From positions 1 through 64,000 of the forward strand of contig NZ_JALAGU010000022.1 in the NCBI RefSeq assembly GCF_022712275.1: a DNA stretch of 64,000 bases, given 5' to 3'. The position numbers were made by a program, and so were the translations under genes. The notes below the pieces were generated by a model. That model was given only the letters and a program-made list of their open reading frames with translations, did not search any database and was not told the DNA's origin. Shown piece by piece: positions 44,893-54,005 of the stretch. This DNA is from Corynebacterium sp. Its GTDB lineage: Bacteria; Actinomycetota; Actinomycetes; Mycobacteriales; Mycobacteriaceae. Positions within the stretch are counted from its first letter, which is position 1. Each line of letters opens with the position of its first letter.

Positions 44893-45756
44893 TCAGATCC
44901 TGGCGATGCGGATGTCGCTGGCCAGGATGGCCTTGGCCCCCAGTGCCGAGAGCTTGTCCATGAGGGAGTTGGCGTCCTTCCGCGGAACCATCGCGCGGAC
45001 GGCCGCCCAGTCCTCATGCGCCAGCGGCGACACGGTGGGGCCGGACAGGCCCGGCGTGATCGACGATACCTGCTCGAGAATGTTTCGGGGGCAGTTGTAT
45101 TCGATCATGACGTAGTTGCGGGCGTGGAGGATGCCCTCGAGTCGCTTGAGGAAGACGCTCTGCCGCTCGTCGACATCGGCACCGCGACGCCCCACCACGA
45201 CGGCGGTGGAGGAGATCAGCGGCTCACCGAACGGTTCCAGCCCCTGCTGACGCAGGGTACGGCCGGTGGAGACGACATCGGCGATGGCGTCCGCCACACC
45301 GAGACGGATCGAGATCTCCACCGCACCGTCGAGACGGACGACCTTGGCGTCCAGACCACGCTGCTCCAGGTCGCGACGCACCAGATTCGGGTAGGAGGTC
45401 GCGATGCGTTTGCCGTCGAGGTCGTCGACGGTCCAGTTCTCCCCCGCCGGGGCGGCGTAACGGAAGGTCGAGGAACCGAAGCCGAGCTCCATGAGTTCCT
45501 CGGTCTCCTCGCGGGTGTCCGCGGCCAGATCGCGTCCGGTGATACCCATGTCCAGGTGACCGCTGGCCACGTAGATGGCGATGTCCTTGGGGCGCAGGAA
45601 GTAGAACTCCACGCCGTTGGCCTCGTCGCGGACGGTGAGGGACTTCGTGTCCCCACGCCCCCGGTAACCGGCTTCGTTGAGGATGTCGGTGGCCGTCTCC
45701 GACAGGGAACCCTTGTTGGGGACGGCGACGCGCAGCATCTCGTCGGGTGCACTCAC
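44893..45756 (-). CDS. hisG: ATP phosphoribosyltransferase
   Basis: A 287-residue long-form HisG translated from GTG 45756. The catalytic domains show MLRVAVPNKGSL, RPKDIAIYVASGHLDMGITGRDLA, and the PRPP-binding ADAIADVVSTGRTLRQQGLEP. A C-terminal ACT-like regulatory domain (about 210-287) confers feedback inhibition by histidine. It starts histidine biosynthesis. It follows hisE by 10 bases. Confidence 0.96.
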   Translation of the reverse strand: MSAPDEMLRVAVPNKGSLSETATDILNEAGYRGRGDTKSLTVRDEANGVEFYFLRPKDIAIYVASGHLDMGITGRDLAADTREETEELMELGFGSSTFRYAAPAGENWTVDDLDGKRIATSYPNLVRRDLEQRGLDAKVVRLDGAVEISIRLGVADAIADVVSTGRTLRQQGLEPFGEPLISSTAVVVGRRGADVDERQSVFLKRLEGILHARNYVMIEYNCPRNILEQVSSITPGLSGPTVSPLAHEDWAAVRAMVPRKDANSLMDKLSALGAKAILASDIRIARI

Positions 45757-45766
45757 GACGGAACTC

Positions 45767-46039
45767 CTAGAGGAACTTGTAGACGTCGGCGGGGGTCAGG
45801 CCTCGCTTGACCATGATGACCTGCAGCCAGTAGATGAGCTGGGAGATCTCCTCGGAGAGCTCGTCGTCGGACTGGTACTCCGCGGCCAGCCAGACCTCGC
45901 CCGCCTCCTCGGCGATTTTCTTGCCGAGGTTATGCAGTCCACCGTCCAGGGCCTTGACGGTGCCGGAGCCCTCAGGCCGGTCGACGGCACGCTGGGCAAG
46001 TTCCTCAAACAGGGAGTCGAAGTTTTTCACGGGACTCAT
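45767..46039 (-). CDS. hisE: Phosphoribosyl-ATP pyrophosphatase
   Basis: A 90-residue MazG-fold enzyme with KKIAEEAGEVWLAA (the EExxE metal site) and LIYWLQVIMVKRGLTPADVY. It performs the second step of histidine synthesis. The ATG overlaps the stop of the HAD gene upstream (ATGA), and hisG follows. Confidence 0.95.
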   Translation of the reverse strand: MSPVKNFDSLFEELAQRAVDRPEGSGTVKALDGGLHNLGKKIAEEAGEVWLAAEYQSDDELSEEISQLIYWLQVIMVKRGLTPADVYKFL

Positions 46040-46737
46040 TGTGGCACATCAACCGTGGAAGCGGTGATGCGACCCCATATGTCCAGCAGGTCCGCGACCG
46101 TCAGGCCGTCCAGATCGTTCCCCTGTCCCGGACGCAGGTCGGCGATGTCCGCTGCACCCTCGGGGACGGTATTCCCCGGGGACGGGACGCCGAGGACGCG
46201 ACACCCGGCCGCCACCGCCGAGCGCATCCCGTTGGTCGAGTCCTCCACGACCAGGCAGTCGTCCGGTGCCAGACCCAGGCGTCGGCAGGCCAGCTGGTAC
46301 GGCCCGGGGTCCGGCTTGCCGTGGGTGACCTCGTCGCCGCACACCGAGCCGACGAAGTGGTCCGCGCCGATCGTCTGCAGCGCCTGGTCAGTGAGGGACC
46401 GGTAGGTGTTCGTCACCACCATCATCGGCAGCATCCCCTTACCCTCGGTGAGCAGCTCCGGGATGCCGGGGCGGAACGGTAGATCGGTGGAGAAGAGTCC
46501 GGAGACGATCGCGTAGAGCCGGTCCACCCACCGGGCCAGTGACTCCCCGTCGAGCGTGAGGCCCGCCCAGTCGGCGCAGATCTGTACCGTGTTTTCCGCG
46601 ATACCGCCGACGGTGGTCTCCCGGACCTCCGGGGTGAGCTCGCGGCCCATCTCCGCGCACATCGCGTAGGTCGCCTCGCCCCACCGTGGTTCGGTGTCGA
46701 CCAGCGTGCCGTCCATGTCCCAGAGAATCGCCTTCAT
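46036..46737 (-). CDS. HAD-family phosphatase
   Basis: A 233-residue HAD hydrolase with the catalytic DMDGTLVDTEP at residues 7-17, VVTNTYRSLTDQAL (motif II), and GKPDPGPYQLACRRLGLAPDDCLVVEDSTNGMRSAVAAG (motifs III and IV). It resembles the beta-phosphoglucomutase-like subfamily. Its translational coupling with hisE suggests a metabolic tie, possibly as the missing histidinol-phosphate phosphatase, but that is speculation: known actinobacterial HisN is of another family. Confidence 0.88.
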   Translation of the reverse strand: MKAILWDMDGTLVDTEPRWGEATYAMCAEMGRELTPEVRETTVGGIAENTVQICADWAGLTLDGESLARWVDRLYAIVSGLFSTDLPFRPGIPELLTEGKGMLPMMVVTNTYRSLTDQALQTIGADHFVGSVCGDEVTHGKPDPGPYQLACRRLGLAPDDCLVVEDSTNGMRSAVAAGCRVLGVPSPGNTVPEGAADIADLRPGQGNDLDGLTVADLLDIWGRITASTVDVPQ

Positions 46738-46796
46738 GACTCCCCATCATGCCCCGACCGTTCCGGACTGGTGAACTGCCGGTACAGTGCCTGTCT

Positions 46797-47603
46797 ATGA
46801 CAGACATCACACAAGGGTATTTTCTTCCGGGCGACGTGACCGGAGATGACGACGGCACCCGGCACCGCGACTTCACCGCCACCCCGGAGACCGAGAGTCC
46901 CTGGGGCCCCGGCCTCCAGCACGGCGCTCCCCCGTCAGCACTGGTCACCTACCTGCTGGAGTCTGTCGCACCGGCCGACGGGCGCCTGGTGCGCGTCAGC
47001 GTGGACCTGCTCGGCGCCGTTCCCCTGGGTCTGCTGCACACCACTGCCCGGATCATCCGTCCGGGACGCCGCATCTGCCTCATCGAGGCGGTGATCACCG
47101 ATCCGGAAGGACGCGACGTCGCCCGTGGAACCGGTTGGTGGGTCCACCACGTCGACACCACCGCGGTGGAGAAGGCCGTGGCCGATCCGATCATTCCCCG
47201 CGAGGAGTGCGAGGTCTCCGATCCCGAGGACCCGACGTCGTTCCTCGGTATGTGGGCCTCCGGCTACATCGACACCCTCGAAGTCCACTCGGCTCCGGGG
47301 CAGGCCTGGGTGCGTAGCCCGATGACCGTGGTCGCGGGCGTCCCGGACTCCCCCTGGGTCCGGCTGATGGGTGTCGCCGACACCGCCAACGGCACCAACC
47401 CCACCCTGAATCCCCGGGAGTGGCACTTCATGAACACCGACATCACCGTCAACCTGCACCGGCTGCCGCGCGGGGAATGGACCGGCATCGTGGCGGACGC
47501 CAACTACGGTCCCGACGGCGTCGGACTCACCGTGGCCCGCCTCTACGACGAGGAAGGCCCGGTAGGCACCTGTAACCAGGCGCTGATGATCAATCCGCTC
47601 TAG
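46797..47603 (+). CDS. Thioesterase-superfamily (hot-dog) protein
   Basis: I chose ATG 46797 (268 residues). The features suggest a double hot-dog acyl-CoA thioesterase II-like fold: GPGLQHGAPPSALVTYLLE (a GGP-type strand and helix), VSVDLLGAVPLGLLHTTARIIRPGRRICLIEAVITDPEGRDVARGTG and, in the second half, NPREWHFMNTDITVNLHRLPRGEWTGIVADANYG. These are the N- and C-terminal strands seen in TesB-like proteins. The substrate is unknown, probably an acyl-CoA. It converges with the next gene, overlapping its stop by four bases. Confidence 0.75.
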   Translation: MTDITQGYFLPGDVTGDDDGTRHRDFTATPETESPWGPGLQHGAPPSALVTYLLESVAPADGRLVRVSVDLLGAVPLGLLHTTARIIRPGRRICLIEAVITDPEGRDVARGTGWWVHHVDTTAVEKAVADPIIPREECEVSDPEDPTSFLGMWASGYIDTLEVHSAPGQAWVRSPMTVVAGVPDSPWVRLMGVADTANGTNPTLNPREWHFMNTDITVNLHRLPRGEWTGIVADANYGPDGVGLTVARLYDEEGPVGTCNQALMINPL

Positions 47604-47971
47604 TCGTCCTGCTCGGTGATCCGGTCCAGGTCGTCGATGACGTCGTCAGCGTCCTGGTCATGCTCGAAGGCCAGCTCGGAGACGATGGCGCGGAAATCCG
47701 CCTGCTCCTCGTCCTCGAACACCGCGTCCCCGTGACGCTCACTCAGGGCACTCAGGGCACCGTAGGCGGAGATGACCGCCAACGACATCTCCGTCGGCTC
47801 CTGCCGGATCTCGGCGGTCAGCCGGCGGAGGATCTCCGCGGCGTCGGACGCGACTTCGGGCGGGTACGGGGGCTCCCAGAACTCCCGCTCCTCCTCCCGC
47901 AGGTAACTGCCGGTGGACAGGGACTTCAGCGTGTCCAGGAACTCGGCGATGAGGTCGGCGGAACGGCTCAC
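47600..47971 (-). CDS. Hypothetical acidic protein downstream of mshC
   Basis: A 123-residue acidic, helical protein with no motif I recognise. The start overlaps the mshC stop, so it is translated from the same mRNA. The last 25 residues are rich in D and E (DQDADDVIDDLDRITEQDD). Conserved small genes next to mshC occur in corynebacteria, but I cannot name it. Confidence 0.6.
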   Translation of the reverse strand: MSRSADLIAEFLDTLKSLSTGSYLREEEREFWEPPYPPEVASDAAEILRRLTAEIRQEPTEMSLAVISAYGALSALSERHGDAVFEDEEQADFRAIVSELAFEHDQDADDVIDDLDRITEQDD

Positions 47972-49260
47972 AGACGGACCCCCAGCAGTGCGTCACAGAC
48001 GGTGCGCAGCACGGTCGCGGCGTCCTCGCCTCCCGCAGGGACAGCCGCGGTGGAGTCCCCGGGGGCGGACGTTGCGGTATCGATGGTCCGGGCGCACCAG
48101 GCGTCGACGAGGTTCAGGACGCGCGGTGTGTCGAGGTCGTCGGACAGCGCGGCACGGACATCCGCGACCAGCTGCGCCGCCGCGGACGCCGGGCGGGAGG
48201 CCGCGGTCTGTGCGGCACTCCGCCACCTGGCGAGACGGTCCTCGGCCCGGGCGAGCACCGCGTCCGACCAGTTCCGGTCGGACCGGTAGTGCTGCTCGTA
48301 GAGCCCCAGCCGGACCGCGGAAGCGTCATGGCCGTCGGCGGTGAGCTTCGAGACGAAGACGAGATTGCCTAGCGACTTGCTCATCTTCACCCCGTCCAGG
48401 CCGATCATACCGGTGTGGACGTAGTGGTCGGCCATCCGGTCGCAGCCGTGGGCGGCCTCGGCATGGGCGGCGGAGAATTCGTGGTGGGGGAAGCGCAGGT
48501 CGCTGCCACCGCCCTGGATGGCGAAGGACGTACCGAGCCGGTTGGTGGCGATGGCCGAGCACTCGACGTGCCAGCCGGGGCGACCGGCGCCGAAGGGGGC
48601 GTCCCAGGAGGGCTCGCCGTCACGGTGGGCACGCCAGACGAGGGCGTCGAGCGGATACTTCTTGCCGGCCCGGTCCGGGTCGCCGCCGCGCTCGGCGAAG
48701 AACTCCGCCATCTCGTCGGCGGTGTACCGGGACTCGTAGCCGAACTGCTCGGTGAAGGTGTGGTCGACGTAGATGTCCGGGAACTCGTCACCGTCGAGGC
48801 GGTACGCCGCGCCGACCTCCAGCAGCCGGTTGACCAGGTCGATGACCTCGTCGACGGACTCCATCGCTCCGACGTACTCGCGCGGCGGGATGACCGACAG
48901 GGCCTCCATGTCGGACCGGAAGAGGTCGATCTGGGAGCTGCCCAGATCGCGCCAGTCCACACCGTCACGCTCGGCACGTTCGAACAACGGGTCGTCGACA
49001 TCGGTGATGTTCTCGACGAAGTGGACCCGGTGTCCGTTGTCGAGCAGGGCGCGGTGGACGAGGTCGAAAGTCACGTAGGTCGCCGCATGGCCGAGGTGGG
49101 TCGAGTCATAGGGGGTGATCCCGCAGACATAGATCCCCACCTCCCCCGACGCCCAGTCGGTGCGGACCGGCCGCACCACGTCATCGGCGGTGTCGTACAG
49201 GGACAGGGGAACTCCGTCCCCGGACAGGGTGGGGACTTCAGGGAGAGGCCATGAACGCAT
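47968..49260 (-). CDS. mshC: Cysteine:1-D-myo-inosityl-2-amino-2-deoxy-glucopyranoside ligase
   Basis: I chose ATG 49260 (430 residues); the longer open frame to 49764 is antisense to uppP. It is a cysteinyl-tRNA-synthetase-like enzyme with VCGITPYDSTHLGHA (HIGH-like, residues 46-59) and VKMSKSLGN (KMSKS), and lacks the C-terminal tRNA anticodon domain. It joins cysteine to GlcN-Ins in mycothiol synthesis, the third of the known steps. It follows uppP by 23 bases, and the hypothetical acidic gene follows in overlap. Confidence 0.95.
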   Translation of the reverse strand: MRSWPLPEVPTLSGDGVPLSLYDTADDVVRPVRTDWASGEVGIYVCGITPYDSTHLGHAATYVTFDLVHRALLDNGHRVHFVENITDVDDPLFERAERDGVDWRDLGSSQIDLFRSDMEALSVIPPREYVGAMESVDEVIDLVNRLLEVGAAYRLDGDEFPDIYVDHTFTEQFGYESRYTADEMAEFFAERGGDPDRAGKKYPLDALVWRAHRDGEPSWDAPFGAGRPGWHVECSAIATNRLGTSFAIQGGGSDLRFPHHEFSAAHAEAAHGCDRMADHYVHTGMIGLDGVKMSKSLGNLVFVSKLTADGHDASAVRLGLYEQHYRSDRNWSDAVLARAEDRLARWRSAAQTAASRPASAAAQLVADVRAALSDDLDTPRVLNLVDAWCARTIDTATSAPGDSTAAVPAGGEDAATVLRTVCDALLGVRL

Positions 49261-49283
49261 GGCCACAGATACTACCCGCGGTG

Positions 49284-50156
49284 CTATGCGCTCATCACTC
49301 CGAGACCCAGCAGAAGCATGACCAGCAGGCCGACGGGGATGCGCCAGGCCGCGAACCAGGCGAAGGAGTGGTTGGCGACGAACTTCAGCAGCCAGGCGAT
49401 GGCGATGTAGCCGACGATGAAGGCCACGGCGGTACCGATGAACAGCTGAACCCCACTGGCAGCCTGCCCGGAGGACGGGTTGAAGGCGTCCGGCAGGCTG
49501 AACAGTCCGGAGGCGAGCACCGCCGGAATCGCCAGCAGGAAGGAGAACCGGGTGGCGACCTCGCGGTCGAGGTTGAGGAACAGACCGGCGGAGACCGTGC
49601 CACCGGACCGGGAGACGCCGGGGATCAGCGAGAGGCACTGGGCCAGGCCCATGACCACGGCGTCCTTCATCGTCAGTTCGTCGAAGCCACGCTTCTTGGT
49701 GCCGACCTTCTCCGCGAAGATGAACACGAAGGAGAACAGGATGAGGACGGACGCGGTGATCCACAGGTTGCGCAGCGCGTCCCGGATCATGTCCTGGAAG
49801 AGGAAACCGAGGACACCCACCGGGATGGTGCCGACGATGATCATCCAGCCCATCCGGTAGTTGAGGTTGTCGCGCTTCTGCCGGTCGAACACCCCGGCGA
49901 ACCAGGCTGTGAGGATCAGCCAGATGTCCTTGGCGAAGAAAACGAGGACGGCGAGCTCGGTACCGAGCTGGACGACGGCGGTGAAGGAGGCACCGGCGTC
50001 CTCACCCCAGAAGAGTTCGGAGACGATCCTGAGGTGGCCTGAGGAGGAGACCGGGAGGAACTCGGTGAGCCCCTGGACGATCGACAGGACGACAACCTGC
50101 AACCATCCCATGTCCGTGGTCACCGTCTCGGAAGCGGAGAGAAGAGTCTGGGTCAT
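49284..50156 (-). CDS. uppP: Undecaprenyl-diphosphatase UppP
   Basis: I chose ATG 50156 (290 residues). It is a polytopic protein with about eight helices and both UppP signatures: QGLTEFLPVSSSGHLRI (residues 28-44) with E and the SSSGH loop, and a second PGVSRSGGTV block near 178-187 that carries the catalytic arginine. It dephosphorylates undecaprenyl pyrophosphate to recycle the peptidoglycan carrier lipid and gives bacitracin resistance. The start is 43 bases from the divergent lipoprotein gene. Confidence 0.95.
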   Translation of the reverse strand: MTQTLLSASETVTTDMGWLQVVVLSIVQGLTEFLPVSSSGHLRIVSELFWGEDAGASFTAVVQLGTELAVLVFFAKDIWLILTAWFAGVFDRQKRDNLNYRMGWMIIVGTIPVGVLGFLFQDMIRDALRNLWITASVLILFSFVFIFAEKVGTKKRGFDELTMKDAVVMGLAQCLSLIPGVSRSGGTVSAGLFLNLDREVATRFSFLLAIPAVLASGLFSLPDAFNPSSGQAASGVQLFIGTAVAFIVGYIAIAWLLKFVANHSFAWFAAWRIPVGLLVMLLLGLGVMSA

Positions 50157-50199
50157 GTGTGGAGAGGTTACCGGCACAGGGTGTAGTAGCGTGAGACGG

Positions 50200-51297
50200 G
50201 TGAAGCGCCTGTCCCACAAGACCGTCTGTACCTCGGTGATCGCTCTCGCGACCACCCTCACCCTCGCCGGCTGCGGCGGAGATTCCGATGACGGGGACGG
50301 CGAGACCGTCGTCGGCGTCGCCGCGACACCCGACGTCTCCCCTGGCGGAACCGGCGGCGATGCCGTCGGCGACGTGACCGGAGGCGATGCCGTCACCGAC
50401 CTCGCACGGATCGGTCTCGGGGAGGACGCCGCGGGCACCGACGCCGTGGCCGCCCTCGGCGACGGTGAGCTGGCGGTCGGCACTCTCAGCGAGGTCGCCG
50501 ACGGCAGTGCCGACACCGTCGACGTCGACGACAACTGTGACCGGGTCGTCTCCGCACCTGACGGTGTGATCCTCACCTGTGGCGACACCGTCAGCGTCCG
50601 CGACGCCTACGGCAAGGAGACCCGCACCCTCGAGATCGGATCCACCGTCACCGGTGCCGCCGTGGTCGCCGACGGAACGGTCGCCGTGACGACCGAGGGG
50701 TCCGACCAGGTCACCTGGTACGACGCCGAGGGTGACAAGAAGAACTCCGAGGGTGTCAGTTCCACCCCCTCGGGCATGACGCCGGTCGGCAACGACCGCA
50801 ACGCCGACAACGACGGTGCCGCCCAGTGGCGCGTCGCCGTACTCGACGTCGAGCAGTCCTCGGTGGCGGACATCGACATGGACAAGCGTCAGTACAACGC
50901 CGCTCTGCGCGTCGGTCAGGGCCTGGGTACCGCCTCCGCCAGCCAGACCCCGGACGGCGTGCTCGTCGCCTCCGACCCACGTACCGACCAGGCGCTGGTC
51001 TACACCCTCACCGACGTCGTCCGGCATACCCAGGCCGTGCACACCGGCCCGTCGCCCTGGGCGGTGCTGTGGGACGCCGGGCGTCAGCTCATGTGGGTCT
51101 CGACCACCGGTGACAACGCGCTGACCGCCTACGACCTCGCCAGCGGCACCCCTGTCGAGGTCGGTCGGGTCGACACCGTCGCCGATGTCCGGCAGATCAC
51201 CGACAACCCTGACGGTGACCTCCTGCTCATCGGTGCCGACGGCACCCGCCAGCTCATCGATTCCGCTGACCTGCCCACCGGCAACCAGCGCCCGTAG
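50200..51297 (+). CDS. LppL-like lipoprotein
   Basis: I chose GTG 50200 (365 residues). It has a signal peptide with a lipobox TLAGC, so lipidation at Cys25 is likely. The rest looks like repeats of a YVTN/PQQ-type beta-propeller (VVAGVTVTTE-like strands with GTVAVTTEGSDQVTWYD, DPRTDQALVYTLTD, GPSPWAVLWDAGRQLMWVSTTGDNALTAYDLASGT). Mycobacterial lppL lies in the same place before pyrD. The function is unknown; it is exported. It precedes pyrD by 26 bases. Confidence 0.8.
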   Translation: MKRLSHKTVCTSVIALATTLTLAGCGGDSDDGDGETVVGVAATPDVSPGGTGGDAVGDVTGGDAVTDLARIGLGEDAAGTDAVAALGDGELAVGTLSEVADGSADTVDVDDNCDRVVSAPDGVILTCGDTVSVRDAYGKETRTLEIGSTVTGAAVVADGTVAVTTEGSDQVTWYDAEGDKKNSEGVSSTPSGMTPVGNDRNADNDGAAQWRVAVLDVEQSSVADIDMDKRQYNAALRVGQGLGTASASQTPDGVLVASDPRTDQALVYTLTDVVRHTQAVHTGPSPWAVLWDAGRQLMWVSTTGDNALTAYDLASGTPVEVGRVDTVADVRQITDNPDGDLLLIGADGTRQLIDSADLPTGNQRP

Positions 51298-51323
51298 AAT
51301 ATCCGTAGAAAAGGACCACTGAC

Positions 51324-52433
51324 GTGTCTGCCCTCCCCTCGTTCCGCGCCGTGCGCGGTGTTGCCTACGACGCCTCCCTCAAGGTCATGTTCCGGCTCCA
51401 TCCCGAGCGGATCCATGTGCTGATGAACCGGTGGCTGTCCCTGGCGTCCCAGGTCCCGGTGATCCGGAAACTGCTGCGCCGGTGCCTCGTCGTCGATGAC
51501 CCGGTGCTCGCCCAGACCGTCGCAGGGCTCCACTTCCCGCGCCCGCTGGGTCTGGCGGCCGGCTTCGACAAGAACGCCACCGAAGCCGATATCTGGGGGC
51601 CGCTCGGCTTCGGCTCCGCCGAGGTCGGCACCGTCACCGCCGCCGGCCAGCCCGGCAACCCCACCCCCCGACTGTTCCGCCTCAAGGCGGACCGGGCGCT
51701 GCTCAACCGCATGGGTTTCAACAACGACGGAGCAGCGGCCGCCGCCGAGCGGCTGCGCGACCGTGTCGAGCCGGAGCCGCTGGGGGTGAATCTCGGCAAG
51801 ACCAAGGTCACCCCCGCTGACGAGGCCGCCGACGACTACCGCATCTCAGCACAGGCCGTCGACGGGGTCGCCGACTACCTGGTCATCAACGTCTCCTCCC
51901 CCAACACCCCTGGCCTGCGTGACCTGCAGGCGGTCGAATCGCTGCGTCCGATCGTCGAGGCGGTCCGTGAGGTCAGCGCACGACCCCTGTTCGTGAAGAT
52001 CGCCCCGGACCTTTCCGACGAGGATGTGGACGCGGTGACCGATCTCGCGGTGGAACTTCGGGTCACCGGGCTCATCGCCACCAACACGACGATCAGCAGG
52101 GAGGGTCTGGTAACCCCCGGCGCGCGTGAACTCGGCGCCGGTGGTGTCTCCGGCGCACCGGTGGCCGCCCGCGCCCTGGAAGTGCTGCAGCGCATCTACC
52201 GCCGGGCCGGTGACAAGCTCGTGCTCATCGGCGTGGGCGGTATCGAGACCCCGCAGCAGGCGTGGGAGCGCATCGGTGCCGGTGCCACGCTCCTGCAGGG
52301 CTACTCGGCCTTCATCTACGGTGGCCCGGACTGGATCCGGGACATCCACCTGGGCTTGGCCGACCAGGTCCGCCGCCACGGCCTGACGGATATCTCCGAG
52401 GCCGTGGGCAGGGAGCTTCCCTGGATCGACTGA
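51324..52433 (+). CDS. pyrD: Dihydroorotate dehydrogenase (quinone), class 2
   Basis: A 369-residue protein translated from GTG 51324 with AAAAGGA upstream. The N-terminal helical extension (residues of about 15-60) associates with the membrane and accepts quinone. The barrel shows the family motifs: FPRPLGLAAGFDKNATE, GFGSAEVGTVTAAGQPGNPTPRLFRL, LVINVSSPNTPGLRDLQ with the catalytic serine, VKIAPDLSDEDV, and TNTTISREG. It oxidises dihydroorotate to orotate in pyrimidine synthesis. Confidence 0.96.
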   Translation: MSALPSFRAVRGVAYDASLKVMFRLHPERIHVLMNRWLSLASQVPVIRKLLRRCLVVDDPVLAQTVAGLHFPRPLGLAAGFDKNATEADIWGPLGFGSAEVGTVTAAGQPGNPTPRLFRLKADRALLNRMGFNNDGAAAAAERLRDRVEPEPLGVNLGKTKVTPADEAADDYRISAQAVDGVADYLVINVSSPNTPGLRDLQAVESLRPIVEAVREVSARPLFVKIAPDLSDEDVDAVTDLAVELRVTGLIATNTTISREGLVTPGARELGAGGVSGAPVAARALEVLQRIYRRAGDKLVLIGVGGIETPQQAWERIGAGATLLQGYSAFIYGGPDWIRDIHLGLADQVRRHGLTDISEAVGRELPWID

Positions 52434-52454
52434 CGGTTCTGATCAGTCGACCAG
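52421..52454. terminator. Hairpin overlapping the pyrD stop
   Basis: CTGGATCGACTGA (52421-52433) pairs with TCAGTCGACCAG (52443-52454) with one bulged base and a nine-base loop. It lies between the convergent genes pyrD and PEBP, so it can work on both strands. Confidence 0.5.
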
Positions 52455-52462
52455 GGGGAAAC

Positions 52463-53023
52463 TCAGTTCTCCGCCCAACCCCACAGCAGGGCACGGGCAG
52501 AGGCCTTGAAGTTCAGGTTGAACCCGAGGATGGTCGGGGTGGACCGGTCGGGGATGTCCAGCCGCTCAGGGACGGCGTGGACGGCGTAGATGTAGCGGTG
52601 GGGACCGTGGCCGGCCGGGGGCTCGGCACCGTAGAAGCCGCGGCGACCACTGTCACCGCGCAGGGCCACAGCACCTTCCGGCAGACCGACGAGTTCATCG
52701 TCACCGGCACCGGCGGCCAGAGAGGTCACCGAGGCCGGGATGTTGAACACGGCCCAGTGCCAGTAGCCGGAGCCGGTCGGCGCGTCCGGATCATAGCAGG
52801 TCACAGCATAGGTCTCGGTGCCCTCCGGAGCGCCGGACCAGGACAGCTGCGGGGAAATGTCGTTGCCACCGAGCTGGCCTTCGGCCAGTCGGCGGCCGTC
52901 GGTGACGTCCTCACTGGTGACGGTGAAGGTCGGCAGGTCAGTCAGCGGTCCGTAGGGGTCGGGGCCCGGGAACCGGTCATCGATGTACGTGGGCTGGTGG
53001 TTCTTCTGTTCTGGAACGCTCAT
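52463..53023 (-). CDS. PEBP-family (YbhB/YbcL) protein
   Basis: A 186-residue phosphatidylethanolamine-binding-fold protein with the family blocks QLSWSGAPEGTETYAVTCYDPDAPTGSGYWHWAVFNIPA (about 70-108), GFYGAEPPAGHGPHRYIYAVHA (about 128-148). The mycobacterial orthologue Rv2140c occupies the same spot after pyrD. It may bind lipids or phosphorylated ligands. The gene is convergent with pyrD. Confidence 0.92.
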   Translation of the reverse strand: MSVPEQKNHQPTYIDDRFPGPDPYGPLTDLPTFTVTSEDVTDGRRLAEGQLGGNDISPQLSWSGAPEGTETYAVTCYDPDAPTGSGYWHWAVFNIPASVTSLAAGAGDDELVGLPEGAVALRGDSGRRGFYGAEPPAGHGPHRYIYAVHAVPERLDIPDRSTPTILGFNLNFKASARALLWGWAEN

Positions 53024-53065
53024 GTGCTCCAGTATGCCTCAAACCGGCGGGGGCGCAGCGGCGAT

Positions 53066-53095
53066 TTGGTCTCCCCTGACCCCGCGGGCTACAGT
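53066..53095 (+). promoter_or_regulatory. Candidate promoter of tRNA-Leu
   Basis: TTGGTC at 53066-53071 and TACAGT at 53090-53095 are spaced 18 bp, a good sigma-A-like promoter about 47 bp upstream of the tRNA. Confidence 0.4.
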
Positions 53096-53142
53096 ATGCG
53101 AGTCCGCACGGCGCCTCTCACGGTCCGTGCAGCAGTTACCCT

Positions 53143-53228
53143 GTCCGGGTGGCGGAATGGCAGACGCGCTAGCTTGAGGTGCTAGTGTCCTATTAACGGA
53201 CGTGGGGGTTCAAGTCCCCCTCCGGACA
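53143..53228 (+). tRNA. tRNA-Leu (anticodon GAG)
   Basis: An 86-nt class II tRNA with acceptor arm GTCCGGG/TCCGGAC, D-arm GGCGGAATGGCAGACG, anticodon stem CTAGC/GCTAG around loop TTGAGGT (anticodon GAG at 53176-53178), a long variable arm and the T-loop GTTCAAGTC. The discriminator is A at 53228. No encoded CCA follows. It decodes CTC. Confidence 0.95.
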
Positions 53229-53236
53229 CCCAGAAA

Positions 53237-53272
53237 GAGACAAGGCCCGCCGACAACGGCGGGCCTTGTCTC
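53237..53272 (+). terminator. Perfect 16-bp hairpin after tRNA-Leu
   Basis: GAGACAAGGCCCGCCG (53237-53252) pairs perfectly with CGGCGGGCCTTGTCTC (53257-53272) around loop ACAA. It ends the tRNA transcript. Confidence 0.85.
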
Positions 53273-53296
53273 ATGTCGGAAGGAGGCACCCCGGAC

Positions 53297-53980
53297 ATGC
53301 GTCGTTTCCCCGGCTTCCGAGGTCTCCCCTGGCGGAAGCTCACCGCACTCGCGATGATCCTGGTCCTCCTGGCGGCGATGATGGTCGTTGTCCCGATGCC
53401 GGATGCTGACAGTGTCCGTGACACGGTCTCCGCCACCGGTGTATGGGCACCGCTCACCTGGCTGGGGATGATGGTCGTCAGCACCCAGCTGCCGTTCCCG
53501 CGGACCGTCTGGACGATCTCCGCCGGAGCCCTGTTCGGAGCCCTGGCCGGCAGCCTCCTGGCCCTGGCGGGCCTGGCAGTGTCCGCGACGGTGTCGCTGC
53601 TGCTGATCCGTCGTTTCGGGGCCCGCACCGTGAGACGGACCTCGTCACCGGAGATCCATGCTCGGCTCGCAGTCATCCAGGAGATGCTCGCGCAGCGTGG
53701 CTGGATCAGCGTCCTGGGTCTGCGGATGATCCCGGCGGTCCCGTTCAGTCTGCTGAACTACGCCTGCGCGCTGACGAAGATCCCGCTGGGCCTCTACCTC
53801 GTCGCGACGGTCTTCGGCTCAGCACCGAACACGGTGGCGACGGTCGTTGCCACGGATGCGCTGTTGGGAGGCGGAAGCCCCTGGGTGCTGGGGATCAGTG
53901 CGGTGGTCATCCTGGTGGGCGTCCTGCTCACCGGGCGGGAGATGCGGCTTCTGCGTGCTGGGGTCAAGTCGACAGGGTAG
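53297..53980 (+). CDS. TVP38/TMEM64-family (SNARE-associated/DedA-like) membrane protein
   Basis: I chose ATG 53297 (227 residues) because AGGAGG lies ten bases upstream. It has about five membrane helices and the family's central blocks: PFPRTVWTISAGALFGALAGSLLAL near residues 68-92, and LRMIPAVPFSLLNYACALTKIPLGLYLVATVFGSAPNTVA near 145-185. Members are thought to act as lipid scramblases or transporters. The preceding ATG at 53273 lies in the terminator and is unlikely. Confidence 0.85.
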   Translation: MRRFPGFRGLPWRKLTALAMILVLLAAMMVVVPMPDADSVRDTVSATGVWAPLTWLGMMVVSTQLPFPRTVWTISAGALFGALAGSLLALAGLAVSATVSLLLIRRFGARTVRRTSSPEIHARLAVIQEMLAQRGWISVLGLRMIPAVPFSLLNYACALTKIPLGLYLVATVFGSAPNTVATVVATDALLGGGSPWVLGISAVVILVGVLLTGREMRLLRAGVKSTG

Positions 53981-54005
53981 ACATCCGTGGTTGTATCGTG
54001 GACGT